Positions 47,721 through 58,470 of a stretch of DNA of 64,000 nt are shown one piece after another. The number at the start of each line of letters is the position of its first letter. Position 1 is the first letter of the stretch. The DNA lies in the NCBI GenBank assembly GCA_023213395.1, contig CM041465.1:189231741-189295740 (forward strand), in the 5' to 3' direction. The stretch is from Cycas panzhihuaensis (lineage: Eukaryota > Cycadophyta). The translations under genes and the position numbers were made by a program. Under the pieces are notes generated by a model. That model searched no databases and was not told where the DNA came from. It worked only from the letters and a program-made list of their open reading frames with translations.

Positions 47721-49500
47721 TTTGTATATGATTATAAAGTCAAACGTTTGAAGGAAATCAACCCATTTGGCCTACTCATTCGAGAGGACTAGTTGGTCTA
47801 ATAAGCGACGAAGGCTATGATGATTGGTAAGGATAGTAAATTTAGAACCAAGTAGATATTGCCACCATTTATCGATAGCATGAAGGATGGTCTACATTTC
47901 TTTTTAATAGGTAGACAGTCTACACTTATGCTCCTTGAGTTTTTAACTTTCAAAAGTAATGGGGTGGAAGAGGCAATGTATTCTAGTTAGAATGTCTGAG
48001 TAAAGTTAAGTGAGGCCAAAATTAAAGTGGTTGTCATGACCTCTTTTAGATAGAGGAAGGCCTCATTGACTAAGGGAGACCATTGAAAGGAATCTTTCTT
48101 AAGTAGGTGGATTAAAGGGGTAGCTAAGGTGGCATAATTTCGATCAAACTAATGATAAAATCTACTAAGCCCTAAGAAGGTTGGCAATAAGGTAAGGATT
48201 TTAGGGGTTGGCTAATCGATGATGATAAAAAATTTATCAGGATCCACCCAAACCCTTGTAAATGATATAATGTGACCAAGGTATTGCAATTCAGATTTTC
48301 CAAACTCATATTTAGAGAGTTTGACATATAACTTATTATTGGTCATGATTTGAAGAACAATTTCTAAATGTAGGATATGAGCAACTATGTCTGAGCTATA
48401 GAGAAGAATATCATCGAAGAAGATGATAATAATTTTTTGTAGGTATGAGGAAATGATTTTATTCATAAGGACTTAGAAGATAATCAAAGCATTATATAGG
48501 CCAAAGGGCATGACTTAGAACTCAAAGTGGGTATGGTGGGTTTGAAAAGTCATTTTATATTGATCCTCCTGCAAGATGGGGATTTGATAATATCCTAACT
48601 ATAGATCGAGTTTCGTAAAAAGCACTACACCACGGATCTCATCTAATATGTCATCGATTCATGGCATAGGAAACTTATTTTTTATGGCAATTTTATTTAA
48701 TACATTATAATCGGCATAAAAGTAAAAAAGAGCTATTTTTTTTATGAACTAGAATGATGGGTGTAGTGTACGGGCTCTTATTAGGTTGAATGATGCCCAT
48801 GTCCATTAGTTCCTTGGTGATTTTTTTTATTTTATTCTTTTGAAAGTATGAATTCCTATATGGTCAAAGACTAATTAGGTTGCGTGAATTTTATAGCTCA
48901 ATAGTATAATAACAACCTCAATCAAGTGGGGGACTAGTAGGTATCAAAGCAAATATTGATTGGTATCGATCTAATACTTGCTAGATGTCAGGGTAAATGC
49001 GTAAGGGGCCCTAGATATGGTTGAGACATATGATATATGCTATATTACTATTGAGTTGTCAATGCATTTAGGTGGGTGGGATTACTTTATTGGGAGGGCC
49101 TTACATCCCATAAAGTTTATATGAGTAACTTATGTGATCTTTGAACATAATGAATATGGTTATAGATGAGTTATTAGTGTTATAGGTTCCTAGTATCTGG
49201 AGCCATTGTACACCAAGAATTGCATCTAACCAACATATAGATAAGGCATAAAAATTAGAGACAAGGGTATATAAGCCAATATAATCTATGAGGTTTTTAA
49301 TTATTCTTGCATAGTGAAGGGTGTGATGACCAGGTAAGGAGTAGGTGAATCATGTCTTAGGTTCTATGTAAAGATTCATTTAGCAAGCAAGGGATATATC
49401 AATGAAATTTAGTGATGTGCCACCATTAATTAAAATGGTGATTAATATTTTTTGAAGTTTTCCTTTAACCTAGACTGGTTTAGGGCATGAGGTGGAGGTA
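47721..49500 (-). pseudogene. Element B protease, reverse transcriptase and RNase H
   Basis: Protease: TILINGGTSLNFIDISLA (49456-49400) for the usual ..DSGAS.NFI, first Asp now Asn, then LDAILGVQWLQILG (about 49230-49190). RT: KELMDMGIIQPNKSPY (about 48820-48775), VHKKN, and IIFFDDILLYSS at about 48430-48395 (catalytic DD intact), YLGHIIS near 48285. RNase H: KWWQYLLGSKFTILTNHHSL (about 47880-47815; TDHHSL expected), FIIIYKEGKNNIMADALS (about 47745-47695). Frames shift repeatedly. Domain order is standard for Ty3/gypsy. Confidence 0.9.
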
Positions 49501-49639
49501 ATAGCCAATAAGGAAACTTTAGGTTTAAGATTAGTGGCAAACGCATCAGTAAAGTAGTCTTAGGGATCATCATCATATTTGTGCTCAATCTCAAGGTCAT
49601 CTTCTAGAGATAAGTTAGGATCAATTATAAACACCATCT

Positions 49640-50700
49640 TCTTGGCTTTATAGATTTTGTCATGACCAAAGGTCCACTTTTTAGAGCATTACATATATAG
49701 ATCAACTTCTTGATCTTATACCTCTACTTGAGTGATGTGAATATATTTTGAGAATGGTTCCTTAGTGCAGTGCTTGAGAGATATAAATTGTGGGTCTTCT
49801 AGTTATGGGTATAATCATTGGTAGTCTATTAGATGTGGTCTTTAGGGCTAGGCAATCTCTCATTGATAATTAGCTTATTGGGATCATTAAAACTAGTTGG
49901 AATCCCATTTAAATGGAGGATGCCTTTCTAAGGTAAATTTTGCTTCAACTGCTTTAGCCATATTGATTGTGTCCTTTAGAGTAGGTAGGGATACTATCTT
50001 TAGGTATATTTGGATGTGCTCTTTGAGCCTAGATATATATGTATCTATCTCTCTTTATTTATCAAGTTATTAATCAACTCAATTATATAGAGATTAAAAC
50101 TTATTAGTGTATACCTTAATCAAGGATACTTATTTTAAATATGTTAATTGGGTGAAGAAAGATTGGTTTTAGGTATCTTTATATTGCTTAAAGTAATAGC
50201 TAGAGAAGTGGGTCTAAGACTGACTAGAAGGGTGTTCTTGTTTCTACTATTGAAACCAATGGTGTGCCTTTTTATCTAAATGGATGGAAGCAAATATAAG
50301 TTGTTCATTAACTGACATTAGGTTAAGCATAAAATAGGACTCTAATTTACTTATTTGGCTTTATACGCTATCCTTATTGAGGTCATGATTAAATGTATGA
50401 TGAAACAACTACTGTTGACATGGAGGCAAAGTTAGTATTTACTATAGTGCAGGGTTGACTTATGTGGAGGTGCCTAGTAACTAGGAAAAGATGTTTGATA
50501 TCTGTTGTATTATCTAGTTCATATTAGACTTGGATGCAAGAGTTGACATGTCTATTTTAACTTCCTATTATATGGTAGCTACTTCATTTTTAACCTCCTG
50601 ATGCATGTTGTTTATCTCTTACCTAATTTGTTCCTAAAAGTTGGTGACTTGGGTCTCAAGTGCAGAAATTTTATCACTGTTACTTGGAGGAGCCATGTAG
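49640..50700 (-). pseudogene. Element B gag remnant
   Basis: The - strand shows FASIHLDKKAHHWFQ (about 50290-50250), FFTQLTYLK (50150), a Glu/Ile-rich helical part with ISRLKEHIQIYLKIVSLPTLKDTINMAKAVEAKFT split by stops, and a degraded knuckle .CSKKWTFGHDKIYKAKK (about 49690-49635) for CxxCGxxWxxGHxC. It is in the order expected for chromovirus gag. Confidence 0.8.
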
Positions 50701-51453
50701 AAAGGGTGTAAAGAGGCAAGAATAGATAAAAATAAGGGGGAACATACAAAGTAGGAAAGATCCAAAAAGAATAGCATGTAAGAATTATGGAGTTATTACA
50801 AGGAAGAGAAGGGGACAAATAGGGGAATATGGAGTTTCTATAGCCTATTGACCCCAAAAATCACATAAATAAGATATGTAGCTCACTTAGACAAGTGTTA
50901 AAAGCTTGCTCAAATGGGGTATATAAGATGTAAGAGTGAGTTAAAGGTGGTGGGACCTACTAGTAACCTTGGTACTACAAATATAAAAAATGTTTATAGG
51001 AACTAACCTAGTGTAAAATTACTAACATAACACGTTGATTAAAATAATATATATGAGTTGTAAAGGTGCTTTTTGAGTCGAGAAATTACACAATGAAGAG
51101 TGATTAAGTGAAGTTTTTTTTTTCTTTTTTACTAAGTCTAACTGCGTTGATAGGTTTTGAATTCAGGCAGTAAGTAAAAATTAGGTTTTTCTTTTTTTTC
51201 TAATATATTGTGGCTTGAGATCTTAATTAGGAAATGGAGCATATGAAGTAGTGTATCCTACCAACCACTAGACAATGTATGCTTAGTCTTTTAGGCTTAC
51301 CAATAAACTTCTGATGTAGATTGTTAGGATAAGGAATTTTGTGGTGTTAATCGCTAACTATTGTATTACAAAACTTCAACAACTAGTTATTTACCTATGT
51401 TAGAAAAGGTTTGGGACCTATAATGGTCCTTCTATATACCTAAAGGTATGTGG
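50701..51453 (-). other. Element B leader, part 1
   Basis: Non-coding; parallels D leader 32380-33225. Near 51432 it contains CTATATACCTAAAGGTA, immediately before the insertion of copia I. Confidence 0.7.
51449..51453 (+). repeat. Target-site duplication of copia I (left), TGTGG
   Basis: Partner is CATGG at 56648-56652; the two differ by two transitions. The empty site in element D reads CATAG at 33229-33233, supporting CATGG as ancestral. Confidence 0.65.
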
Positions 51454-52093
51454 TGTTAGATAATATAATAAGAATATTTTGGAGGATAAAATTTTTATAG
51501 GTTGGCAGTATAGTTTTCCCCCCAAACTTCCTCGGGAGGATCCAAGGTGGCTAGGGGGTGCAGGGGGTGCCAGAATCCCTCCAGTAAAGAGAGGGTTCAG
51601 GGGTAGTAGCCCTTGACCCAAAAAGTTAGCACTAAAAAGCATATTAAATTATAAAGAGAATTAGGGTCATTCATTCAAAATACATTAGATTTAATGGTCA
51701 TGATTTGTACCTTGTATGACTCTCTTATATAGCTTGATTTAGGGTGTTTTTTTATTATGTTGATGGTATTCGATATATTGGATATACTGTGAGGAGTTGA
51801 GTAGCTAGTTATTATTGTTGTGACCATTCTGATACAGATTATGTATATTTCTCTATCCTTGATAATAAAGATCGATACCTTTCTTGTGTGGATATTATCG
51901 TAGCACACTACTAGGGTTTTACCATATTATATCTGGTGTATATGTGATGCTTTGGCTTTATAAGTCATTTATTGGATTATCTCTAATTTTAGAACTTTCA
52001 TGTTAAATTTTAGTTTTGATTTCTGTAACTAGTTGCAAAATAATTTAGATCTTGGTAGTAGTTTTTAGTTATTGGGACCTACTTTACTCAACA
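51454..52093 (+). repeat. 5' LTR of copia I
   Basis: Starts TGTTAGATAATATAATAAG, ends TTTACTCAACA; aligns along its length with 55988-56647. Contains GACTCTCTTATATAGCTT, a probable TATA region, near 51718. Confidence 0.95.
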
Positions 52094-52095
52094 AG

Positions 52096-52107
52096 TGGTA
52101 TCATAGC
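52096..52107 (+). other. Primer-binding site of copia I (initiator tRNA-Met type)
   Basis: TGGTATCATAGC starts two bases after the 5' LTR; one mismatch to TGGTATCAGAGC. Confidence 0.9.
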
Positions 52108-52149
52108 TACTTTTATTTTTGCAGTGAGTTTATAAAGGTTTTGGTATCA

Positions 52150-52930
52150 ATTTTCTCTACACTAAATAACAAAATTAGTGAATATAAAGTTTTAGGTGGA
52201 GAAATTCAATGGTAAGAATACTTCGAGTTGTAGAAGTTAAAAGCATATGATGTTATAATATAACAAGGTTTGTACAAAGCTCTTGTAGGTAAATCGAAGA
52301 AACTATAGGGATGGCTGATGATAAATGAGATGATCTAGACCAAAGGGCTCTTAACATAATATGATTATTCTTAGCGAATGAAGTTCTATTTAACATCACA
52401 GGGGAGTAGATAGTAGTAGGATTATGGACCCAATTGGAAGGTTTGTACATGACCAAATTAGTGATGAATCGAATCTACTTGAAGAGGAAGTTACACTTAT
52501 TATAGATAAAGGAATGTAACAAAAATTGATAATCATTTAAATATTTTTAAGACTCTTATTTATTAGTTGGCTAGTATTGATGTCACGATTAAGGATGAGG
52601 ACAAGGTTGTTACCTTATTATGTTCATTACCAGAATCCTAGGATAATATTGTCACTTCAATTAGTTTTAGCACTACAGGTGAATTAGACTATGATTCTGT
52701 TATGAGTTCTTTGTTGATGGAAGAAATGAGGAGGAAGTCCATTCTTGAAACCTCCACACTAGAAACTATAATAGCAAGAGGTAAAATAATTGAAATAGGA
52801 TAAAGCTCTAGGGATACATCGAGGTCAAAGTCAAAAGGCAAGAAGGGTAAGCTCATATGTTGGCACTACAATAAGACAGGTCACCTTAAGAAGGATTATT
52901 ACAAAATGAAAGCATTCTAAAAAAATGAAG
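52150..52930 (+). pseudogene. copia I gag remnant
   Basis: Blocks in shifting frames: FELQKLKAYDV, MADDK.DDLDQRALNTI, LFLANEVLFNITGEQ, GL.TQLEGLYMTKLVMNRIY and LKRKLHLL, matching the UBN2-type copia gag. The zinc knuckle ICWHYNKTGHLKKDYY (52858-52905) has two of the CCHC cysteines changed to Tyr (TGC to TAC type). Dead copy. Confidence 0.85.
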
Positions 52931-52989
52931 ATCTTACTAAGGAGGCTAATTAGGTGGAGTTAAATCAAGGTACAAATGATGATATCTTT

Positions 52990-53950
52990 GTTTCTTATAA
53001 TATTTTCCATTATCATCATGACTAATTATTAGATTCAGGTGTTTCACACTACATGTGTCCACATAAAATTTTATTTCCATCATACCAACCTCTTGATGGT
53101 GGTGATGTGCTTATGCAAAATAAAGTTTTCTATAAGACAATGGGCATTAGTAGAATCAAAATTAAAATATTCGATAGTGTAGTAAGAACATTAACTAAAG
53201 TTAGACATGTACCTAATCTAGAAAGGAATCTATTTTCCTTAAGTGAACTAGATTTTAGTAGTTATAAGTACAGAGGTCATGAAGGAGTCTTGAAGATGTC
53301 AAAGGGTTCTTTAGTTATTATAAAAGCCTTGAAGAAAAGAAACCTTTACTTTTTAGTGGGAAGTACAGATGTCAATCATCCAGCTATAACATCACAATCT
53401 ATAGAAGATCTAGCTCGGTTATAGCATTGGACACTTTGGCACATGAGTGAGAGAGGGCTTAAGGTGTTGATGAACCATAAGTTACTGTCTAACTTACAAC
53501 TTTTAGATTTGATCTTTTATAAATATTGTATTTTTGGAAAGTAGTGTAGACTCAAGTTTAAAGTAGGAAGTCACAATAGTAAAGGTGTTCTGGATTATGT
53601 ACATTCAGATGTGTGGGGACTAACCCCTATAATATCTTATGGACGATCATTATACTTGGTTATATTTATAGATAATTACTCTAGAAAGATATGGATCTAT
53701 TTTTTGAAAAGGAGATCTAAAGTTTTTAGTGTGTTTAAGCAGTTCAAGGATCTGGTTAAGAAGAGCACTAGTAGGTCAATCAAATATTTAAGAATTGACA
53801 ATAGAGATGAGTTCAACTCCTTGGAATTTGAGAATTATTACAGAGAAGCTGGGATCAAAATACATAAGACTAATACCTATACTCCACAGTAGAATGGTAT
53901 AACTGAGCACATGAATAGGAAACTCTTAGAAAGAGTAATAAGCATGCTGA
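52990..53950 (+). pseudogene. copia I protease, pre-integrase and integrase
   Basis: Protease LDSGVSHYMCPHK at about 53030 keeps the catalytic DSG. A continuous 123-codon piece (53053-53424) covers the protease end and GAG-pre-integrase, followed by LWHMSERGLKVL (a short deletion against LWHxRLGHMSERGL). Integrase (53590-53960): VLDYVHSDVWG (first Asp), SYGRSLYLVIFIDNYSRKIW, YLRIDNRDEF (second Asp), TYTPQ*NGITEHMNR (Glu; TAG for Gln at 53890-53892). All three catalytic residues are present, but stops and a TGA before the C-terminus break it. Confidence 0.92.
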
Positions 53951-53959
53951 GTAATGCAT

Positions 53960-54560
53960 GAGTGAAGTAGGGATTATAGGCAAAAGTTGTTCAAACAACT
54001 TGTTATTTAGTAAATAGGTCACCATCACTTGGAATAGACTACAAGATTCCTAAAGAGGTATGGACTGAACATCCATATAACTATTAAAATTTGAAATTTT
54101 TTGGTTGTGATGTTTATGCCTTGACTAATAAAAGTCAACGTTCAAAGTTAAACTTAAAATCCAAGAGATATATCTTTGTTAGTTATGGTGTTAGAGATCA
54201 TGTAAAAGGATACAGGTCATGGGATCTTACTGCCCACAAAATCACGATTAACAGAGATGTTATATTTAATGAATCTCCCTTTCTAAAATTAAACAGTATA
54301 GAAGTTGAAGTAAAACATGAGTAAAAAGTTAAACATTAACAGGTCAAGCTTGAGACCCAACCATCTTTTGAAATAGAAGAGTAAAAATACCTTTCTGAAG
54401 ATGAATCTAAAGCAGATTTATACAAGTATATAGACACTTATCTATCAACTATTAGAAGATCTACATGAGTTAGTCATCCACTGATAGGTATAACCCTTTT
54501 ATTTCTATTGCTTTAGTATTTAATGATGGTGAGCCTACATGCTATCAAGAAGCAATAGAT
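53960..54560 (+). pseudogene. copia I integrase C-terminal and linker region
   Basis: KFFGCDVYALTNKSQRSKLN and FVSYGVRDHVKGYRSWD (54091-54240) correspond to the usual RVFGCxAYxHVPKxxRxKLDxKxxxCIFxGY block, followed by INRDVIFNE. Then a Glu/Lys-rich linker leads into RT. Confidence 0.85.
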
Positions 54561-54579
54561 GATATTTATAGGGAGAAGT

Positions 54580-55245
54580 AGAAGAGGGTTCTGCAGGAAG
54601 AGATAGATGCTTTGAAGAAAAATAATTCATGGGACTTGGTAGAACTTCCATATGGTAGGAAGACTATTAGTTACAAGTAGGTTTTCAATAAGAAGGTTGA
54701 CAAATACAGGGCAAGATTGGTAGCTAAATGCTTTACACAAAAAGTAGGTATTTACTTTCATAAGATCTTTTTAGTAGCTATCAAATTTATTTTAATTCAA
54801 GTTCTGTTAGCATTGGTAGCTTCTTTTGATTTAGAGTTAGAGCAGTTAGATCTAAAAATAACTTTTCTGCATGGAGATTTAGATGAGGAGATCTATATAG
54901 ATCAACCATAAGGGTTTGTATAAGATGGCAAGAAAAGACTTGTTTGCAGGCTCAAGAAATCATTCTATGGCTTGAAAGGATCACTCAGGCAATGGTACAG
55001 GAAGTTTAATACCTTTATAAAGAGCCAAGATTTCAAAAGAAGTGAGTATAATCATTGTGTTCACTTTAAATTCTTGGACAATGGCTATTTTATTATCTTA
55101 GTATTATATGTTAATGACATATTAGTTGCAAGCAAGAGCATGGTAAAAATCAACAAGTTAAAGGCTCAATTGGCTAGGACTTTTGATATGAAGGATCTAG
55201 GAGTTACAAATCAAATCTTAGGTATACAGATATATAGAGACAGGA
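54580..55245 (+). pseudogene. copia I reverse transcriptase
   Basis: EEIDALKKNNSWDLVELPYG, DKYRARLVAKCFTQKVGIYF, LDLKITFLHGDLDEEIYI, CRLKKSFYGLKGSLRQWY, and the active site VLYVNDILVASK at about 55103 (YVDDIL with the first Asp changed to Asn), then FDMKDLGVTNQILGIQIYRD. Motifs are in order with few stops (54677 TAG, 54909 TAA, 54921 TAA). The change in the active site would inactivate it by itself. Confidence 0.93.
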
Positions 55246-55940
55246 AAAAGAAGAAGAAAAGGATTATATGTCTCATGTACCTTATGCTAGTGTAGTAGGA
55301 AGTTTAATGTATACCATGGTATGTATAAGACCTGACATTTCACATATAGTTAACGTAGTTAGTAGGTTTATAAAAAATCCAGGAAAGGAATATTATATAA
55401 TAGTGAAATTGGTGCTTCGATATTTAAGGGGCACAAGTGATTATTACATCACCTTTGGAAGTACAAGTAAACAAGTTTGTCGATATGTTAATTTAGACTT
55501 TGCAGGAGATTTAGATAAGACAAGGTCTACTTCAGGTTATGTATTTACTCTTGGAAAAGGTTTGATTAGTTGGATGTCAAAATTACAGAGTATAGTTGTA
55601 TTATCAACTACAGAAGCATAATATATTACTGCAACACATGCTTATAAAGAAGCAATCTAGTTATAGGGTCTATTGGTTGATCTTGGAAGGAAATAGGAAA
55701 AGGTAATGATATTTTGTGATAGTGAAAGTGTTATTTAGTCAGTAAAGAATCCAACTTATCATAGTAGGACAAAGAATATTACTCTTAAGTACCATTTTAT
55801 TAGACCAGTTATGGAAGTAGGTGGAGTGGCACTTGAGAAGGTTAATACAAAATAGAATTTTGCTAACATGTTCACAAAACTAGTACTATTGGAGAAGTTT
55901 AAATGGTGTTTGACTTCTTTTGGCTTATATAAAAGGTGAT
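55246..55940 (+). pseudogene. copia I RNase H
   Basis: Reading SHVPYASVVGSLMYTMVC (55268), IRPDISHIVNVVSRFIKNPG, LRYLRGTSDYYITFG, YVNLDFAGDLDKTRSTSGYV, VVLSTTEA*YI, FCDSESVI*SVKNPTYHSRT, then NFANMFTKLV near 55860. This is a full copia RNase H. It joins RT abruptly at about 55245, where the usual segment of about 50-60 codons (LSQ..YIEKVL to P.S.PL) is missing; the purine-rich AAAAAGAAGAAGAAAAGG marks the junction. Confidence 0.92.
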
Positions 55941-55987
55941 GAATAGTCCAGGAAGAGTATAAGATAAATTGTTGTCAAGCTGAAGAT

Positions 55988-56647
55988 TGTTAGATAATAT
56001 GATAAACAATGTTTTGAAGGCTAAAATTTTGATAGGTTGGCAATGTAGTTTCTTCCCCAAACTTCCTTGGGGGGATCCAAGAGGGGAAGAAGCTTCCCTT
56101 AGCCAAGGGGTACAGGAGGAGCTAGAATCTCCCTAGTAAAAAAAGGGTTTGGGGGAAATAGCCCCTGACCCTAAAAGTTAGCACTAAAAAGCATACTAAA
56201 TTATAAGGAGAATTATGGTCATTTATTTAAAATACCCTAGATTTGATGGTTGAGATTTGTGCCTTATATGACTCTCTTATATAGCCTAATTTAGGGTGTT
56301 TTTTTTATTATATTAATAGTATTCAATGTATTAGATGTACTGTGAGGAGTTAGGTGGTTGGTTGTTATTGTTATAAGCATTTTATTGCAGATTATATACA
56401 TTTCTCTATTCCTTGATAATAAAGATTGATACCTTTCCTATATGGATGTTTTCCTAGCACATTACTAGGGTTTTACCATGTTATATCTAGTGTATATGTG
56501 ATGCTTCAACTTTTTAATTCATTTATTATATTATCTTTAGTTTAAGAACTTATATATTAAATTTCAGTTTTGATTCCTATAACTAGTTGTAAAATAGTTT
56601 ATATCTTGGTGGAAGTTGTTGGTTATTAGGACCTAATTTACTTAACA
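55988..56647 (+). repeat. 3' LTR of copia I
   Basis: Partner of 51454-52093; begins TGTTAGATAATATGATAAAC after CAAGCTGAAGAT (degraded PPT) and ends TTTACTTAACA, followed by target duplication CATGG at 56648-56652. Confidence 0.95.
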
Positions 56648-56652
56648 CATGG

Positions 56653-57168
56653 AGGTACACTTCTGTATCAAGGTTCTATTTAAGGCTTAGTTTAGGAGTG
56701 TTATCTGTAGTCTTTTATGCAAGGTACAAAAGAGCCATAATGCACTTAACCAGAATAATAGATCCCAATAATTTTAAAGACCCCCAATATAGGGTCTCTA
56801 CCTAACTACTTGGGTAGTTCCCAAGCAGTGTTATCTACCTTAAAAAGAGAGGTGAAAAGGAGAACGGATAGTCATCGACTACTATTATCTATACTTAGAC
56901 TGATGACCTAGTACAGAAAATAAAATAATTGAATTAAACTAAAAAAAATGAATATAAGGCAAAATAGAGTACTAAGCATTACCTAGGGGAAGAAATTACC
57001 CTTCCCTTATAACTATTGGGTTGTGTTGATTCTGTTTAAATCTCTGTGAAGAGAGTACTAAGCAAAGGTCTTTCCTCAATATCTGCTTACATAAATAGAG
57101 TGCTTGATCTATCAAAGAAAGAAAAATTGATTCTTTCCTAATGAGTAGCTTTCCATGATTCAAATGTG
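56653..57168 (-). other. Element B leader, part 2
   Basis: Continues the leader after copia I; parallels D 33234-33624. Non-coding. Confidence 0.7.
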
Positions 57169-57181
57169 GCTTTAATACCTC
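57169..57181 (-). other. Primer-binding site of element B
   Basis: GCTTTAATACCTC on the + strand is the reverse complement of a degraded initiator tRNA-Met PBS (GCTCTGATACCA), adjacent to the LTR. Confidence 0.7.
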
Positions 57182-57597
57182 TACGGATAATTCTTCTTAT
57201 AGGTGCTCCTTAGTATAACAAAGGAATAGTAATTTATAAATACTTTATTCAAACCAACAAAGATAAATAGATTATCAAAAGAGTCTCACAAAGCATAAGA
57301 GTGCCAATTAATCACCAAATAAAAGTACCTAAGTACAATCTCTTTCAAAAATAATATCAAACTAATCATATTTTACAATCCACAACCCTTATATAGATAA
57401 AAGAGGGTCTTTTCCATGCAATCCTATTGGTGGCCCAAGTGGCCTTATATTCTATTGGAAAACATAGCGGCCTTGCATACTATTGGCTATTTTATCAACC
57501 CATATGCCAAGTTCCATAACTAACTTTATCATTTAACTTTATAACATCTATCTACATATTAGTACTTTATATAACATAGCAAGATTAGTTATGTATA
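57182..57597 (-). repeat. 5' LTR of element B
   Basis: Partner of 45750-46165; followed on the right by target duplication GGTTT (57598-57602). Confidence 0.85.
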
Positions 57598-57602
57598 GGT
57601 TT

Positions 57603-58470
57603 CTTGAGGGAGGTAAGGGAACCAAATCCACGTCACTCTTCTAATATTATAACTTTCTATTACAAATCTCCTTTCACTGGAATCGTTAGTGTCTATCATG
57701 AGTTTAACTAGCATGTTGGTCCTTATTCTTCAATCATCTTTAGGTCTTATCTATTATACTAGAGTCCTCAATGGTCCTCTTAGCCCACAATAGAATATGA
57801 GATTACAGTTTGTGCTTATTCTTATAATAACTCATCATTAATACTCCCACTAGGTCCTATTTTGTCTTGAACATAATATTAGGTACACAAACCTCTACAC
57901 CTACCGCACCGTAACTCTGAAAGGGAAGAAATAAAGGATAAAACCTATTTTCAAATGACACTTCAATATGATATGTAAATAACGCTTTAAATGATATCTA
58001 AACTAGTCACATTGTTTTTCCCCTATATTCATATAGTTTATAAGATTTATTTCAAACCCTATATAAATAGACTCCAAACTCTTGTAATCTTACTATTGCA
58101 ATCTATGTCTAAAATATGTACACTCTAACGCATCTCAAATATATAATGGAAGGCTTCTAACTAGTGCAATACATAATGGGGGATAATTCCACGAATAGTT
58201 TTAATAAGTACCTATTAAATAATTGTTGCAAAAACTTTTGCCAAAAATATGGGAGGCAAATATTACCAATCACTAACACCTCCACATTTGTATCATGATA
58301 CCATTCTTTATTTGCAATATAAACTTGCTGGGATACATGACACAAAAGACTCCTATTTTATACCATGATCAAGGTAGAACTAATTTTAAGACATTTTTTC
58401 ATATACCTTTTCATTCACTTTAATTTCTTCCTAATCACACAATTAGATCTACATCGAACTTGTTCAGGTA
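57603..58470 (-). other. Interior of copia C, 5' side
   Basis: Sequence between the insertion of B and the 5' LTR of C. No gag is recognisable. A 62-codon frame (58345-58157, MCHVSQQVYIANKEWYHDTN...) has no known match. A standard tRNA-Met PBS is not visible next to the LTR (the - strand reads CCTGAACAAGTTCGATG). Confidence 0.5.

Larger units (their letters stand above)
51454..56647 (+). mobile_element. Ty1/copia retrotransposon I (+ strand), near complete
   Basis: Contains two LTRs (640 and 660 bp), PBS, gag, protease, integrase, RT, RNase H and a target duplication in 5.2 kb. It is inserted in the leader of element B in opposite orientation. It is the best preserved coding element here, with frames of up to 123 codons, and probably the youngest in this nest, but carries many stops and an internal deletion near 55245. 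Confidence 0.95.
45750..57597 (-). mobile_element. Chromovirus Ty3/gypsy element B (- strand), complete but decayed
   Basis: LTRs of about 416 bp, PBS, gag, protease, RT, RNase H, integrase, chromodomain, PPT and a 5-bp target duplication are all recognisable. It is inserted in the RT of copia C, and its leader is split by copia I (51454-56647); without that its length is about 6.65 kb. Numerous stops in every domain make it inactive. Confidence 0.9.

Noticed and set aside
58157-58345. 62-codon - strand ORF next to LTR C
   Set aside because: No recognisable domain and in leader position; may be chance.
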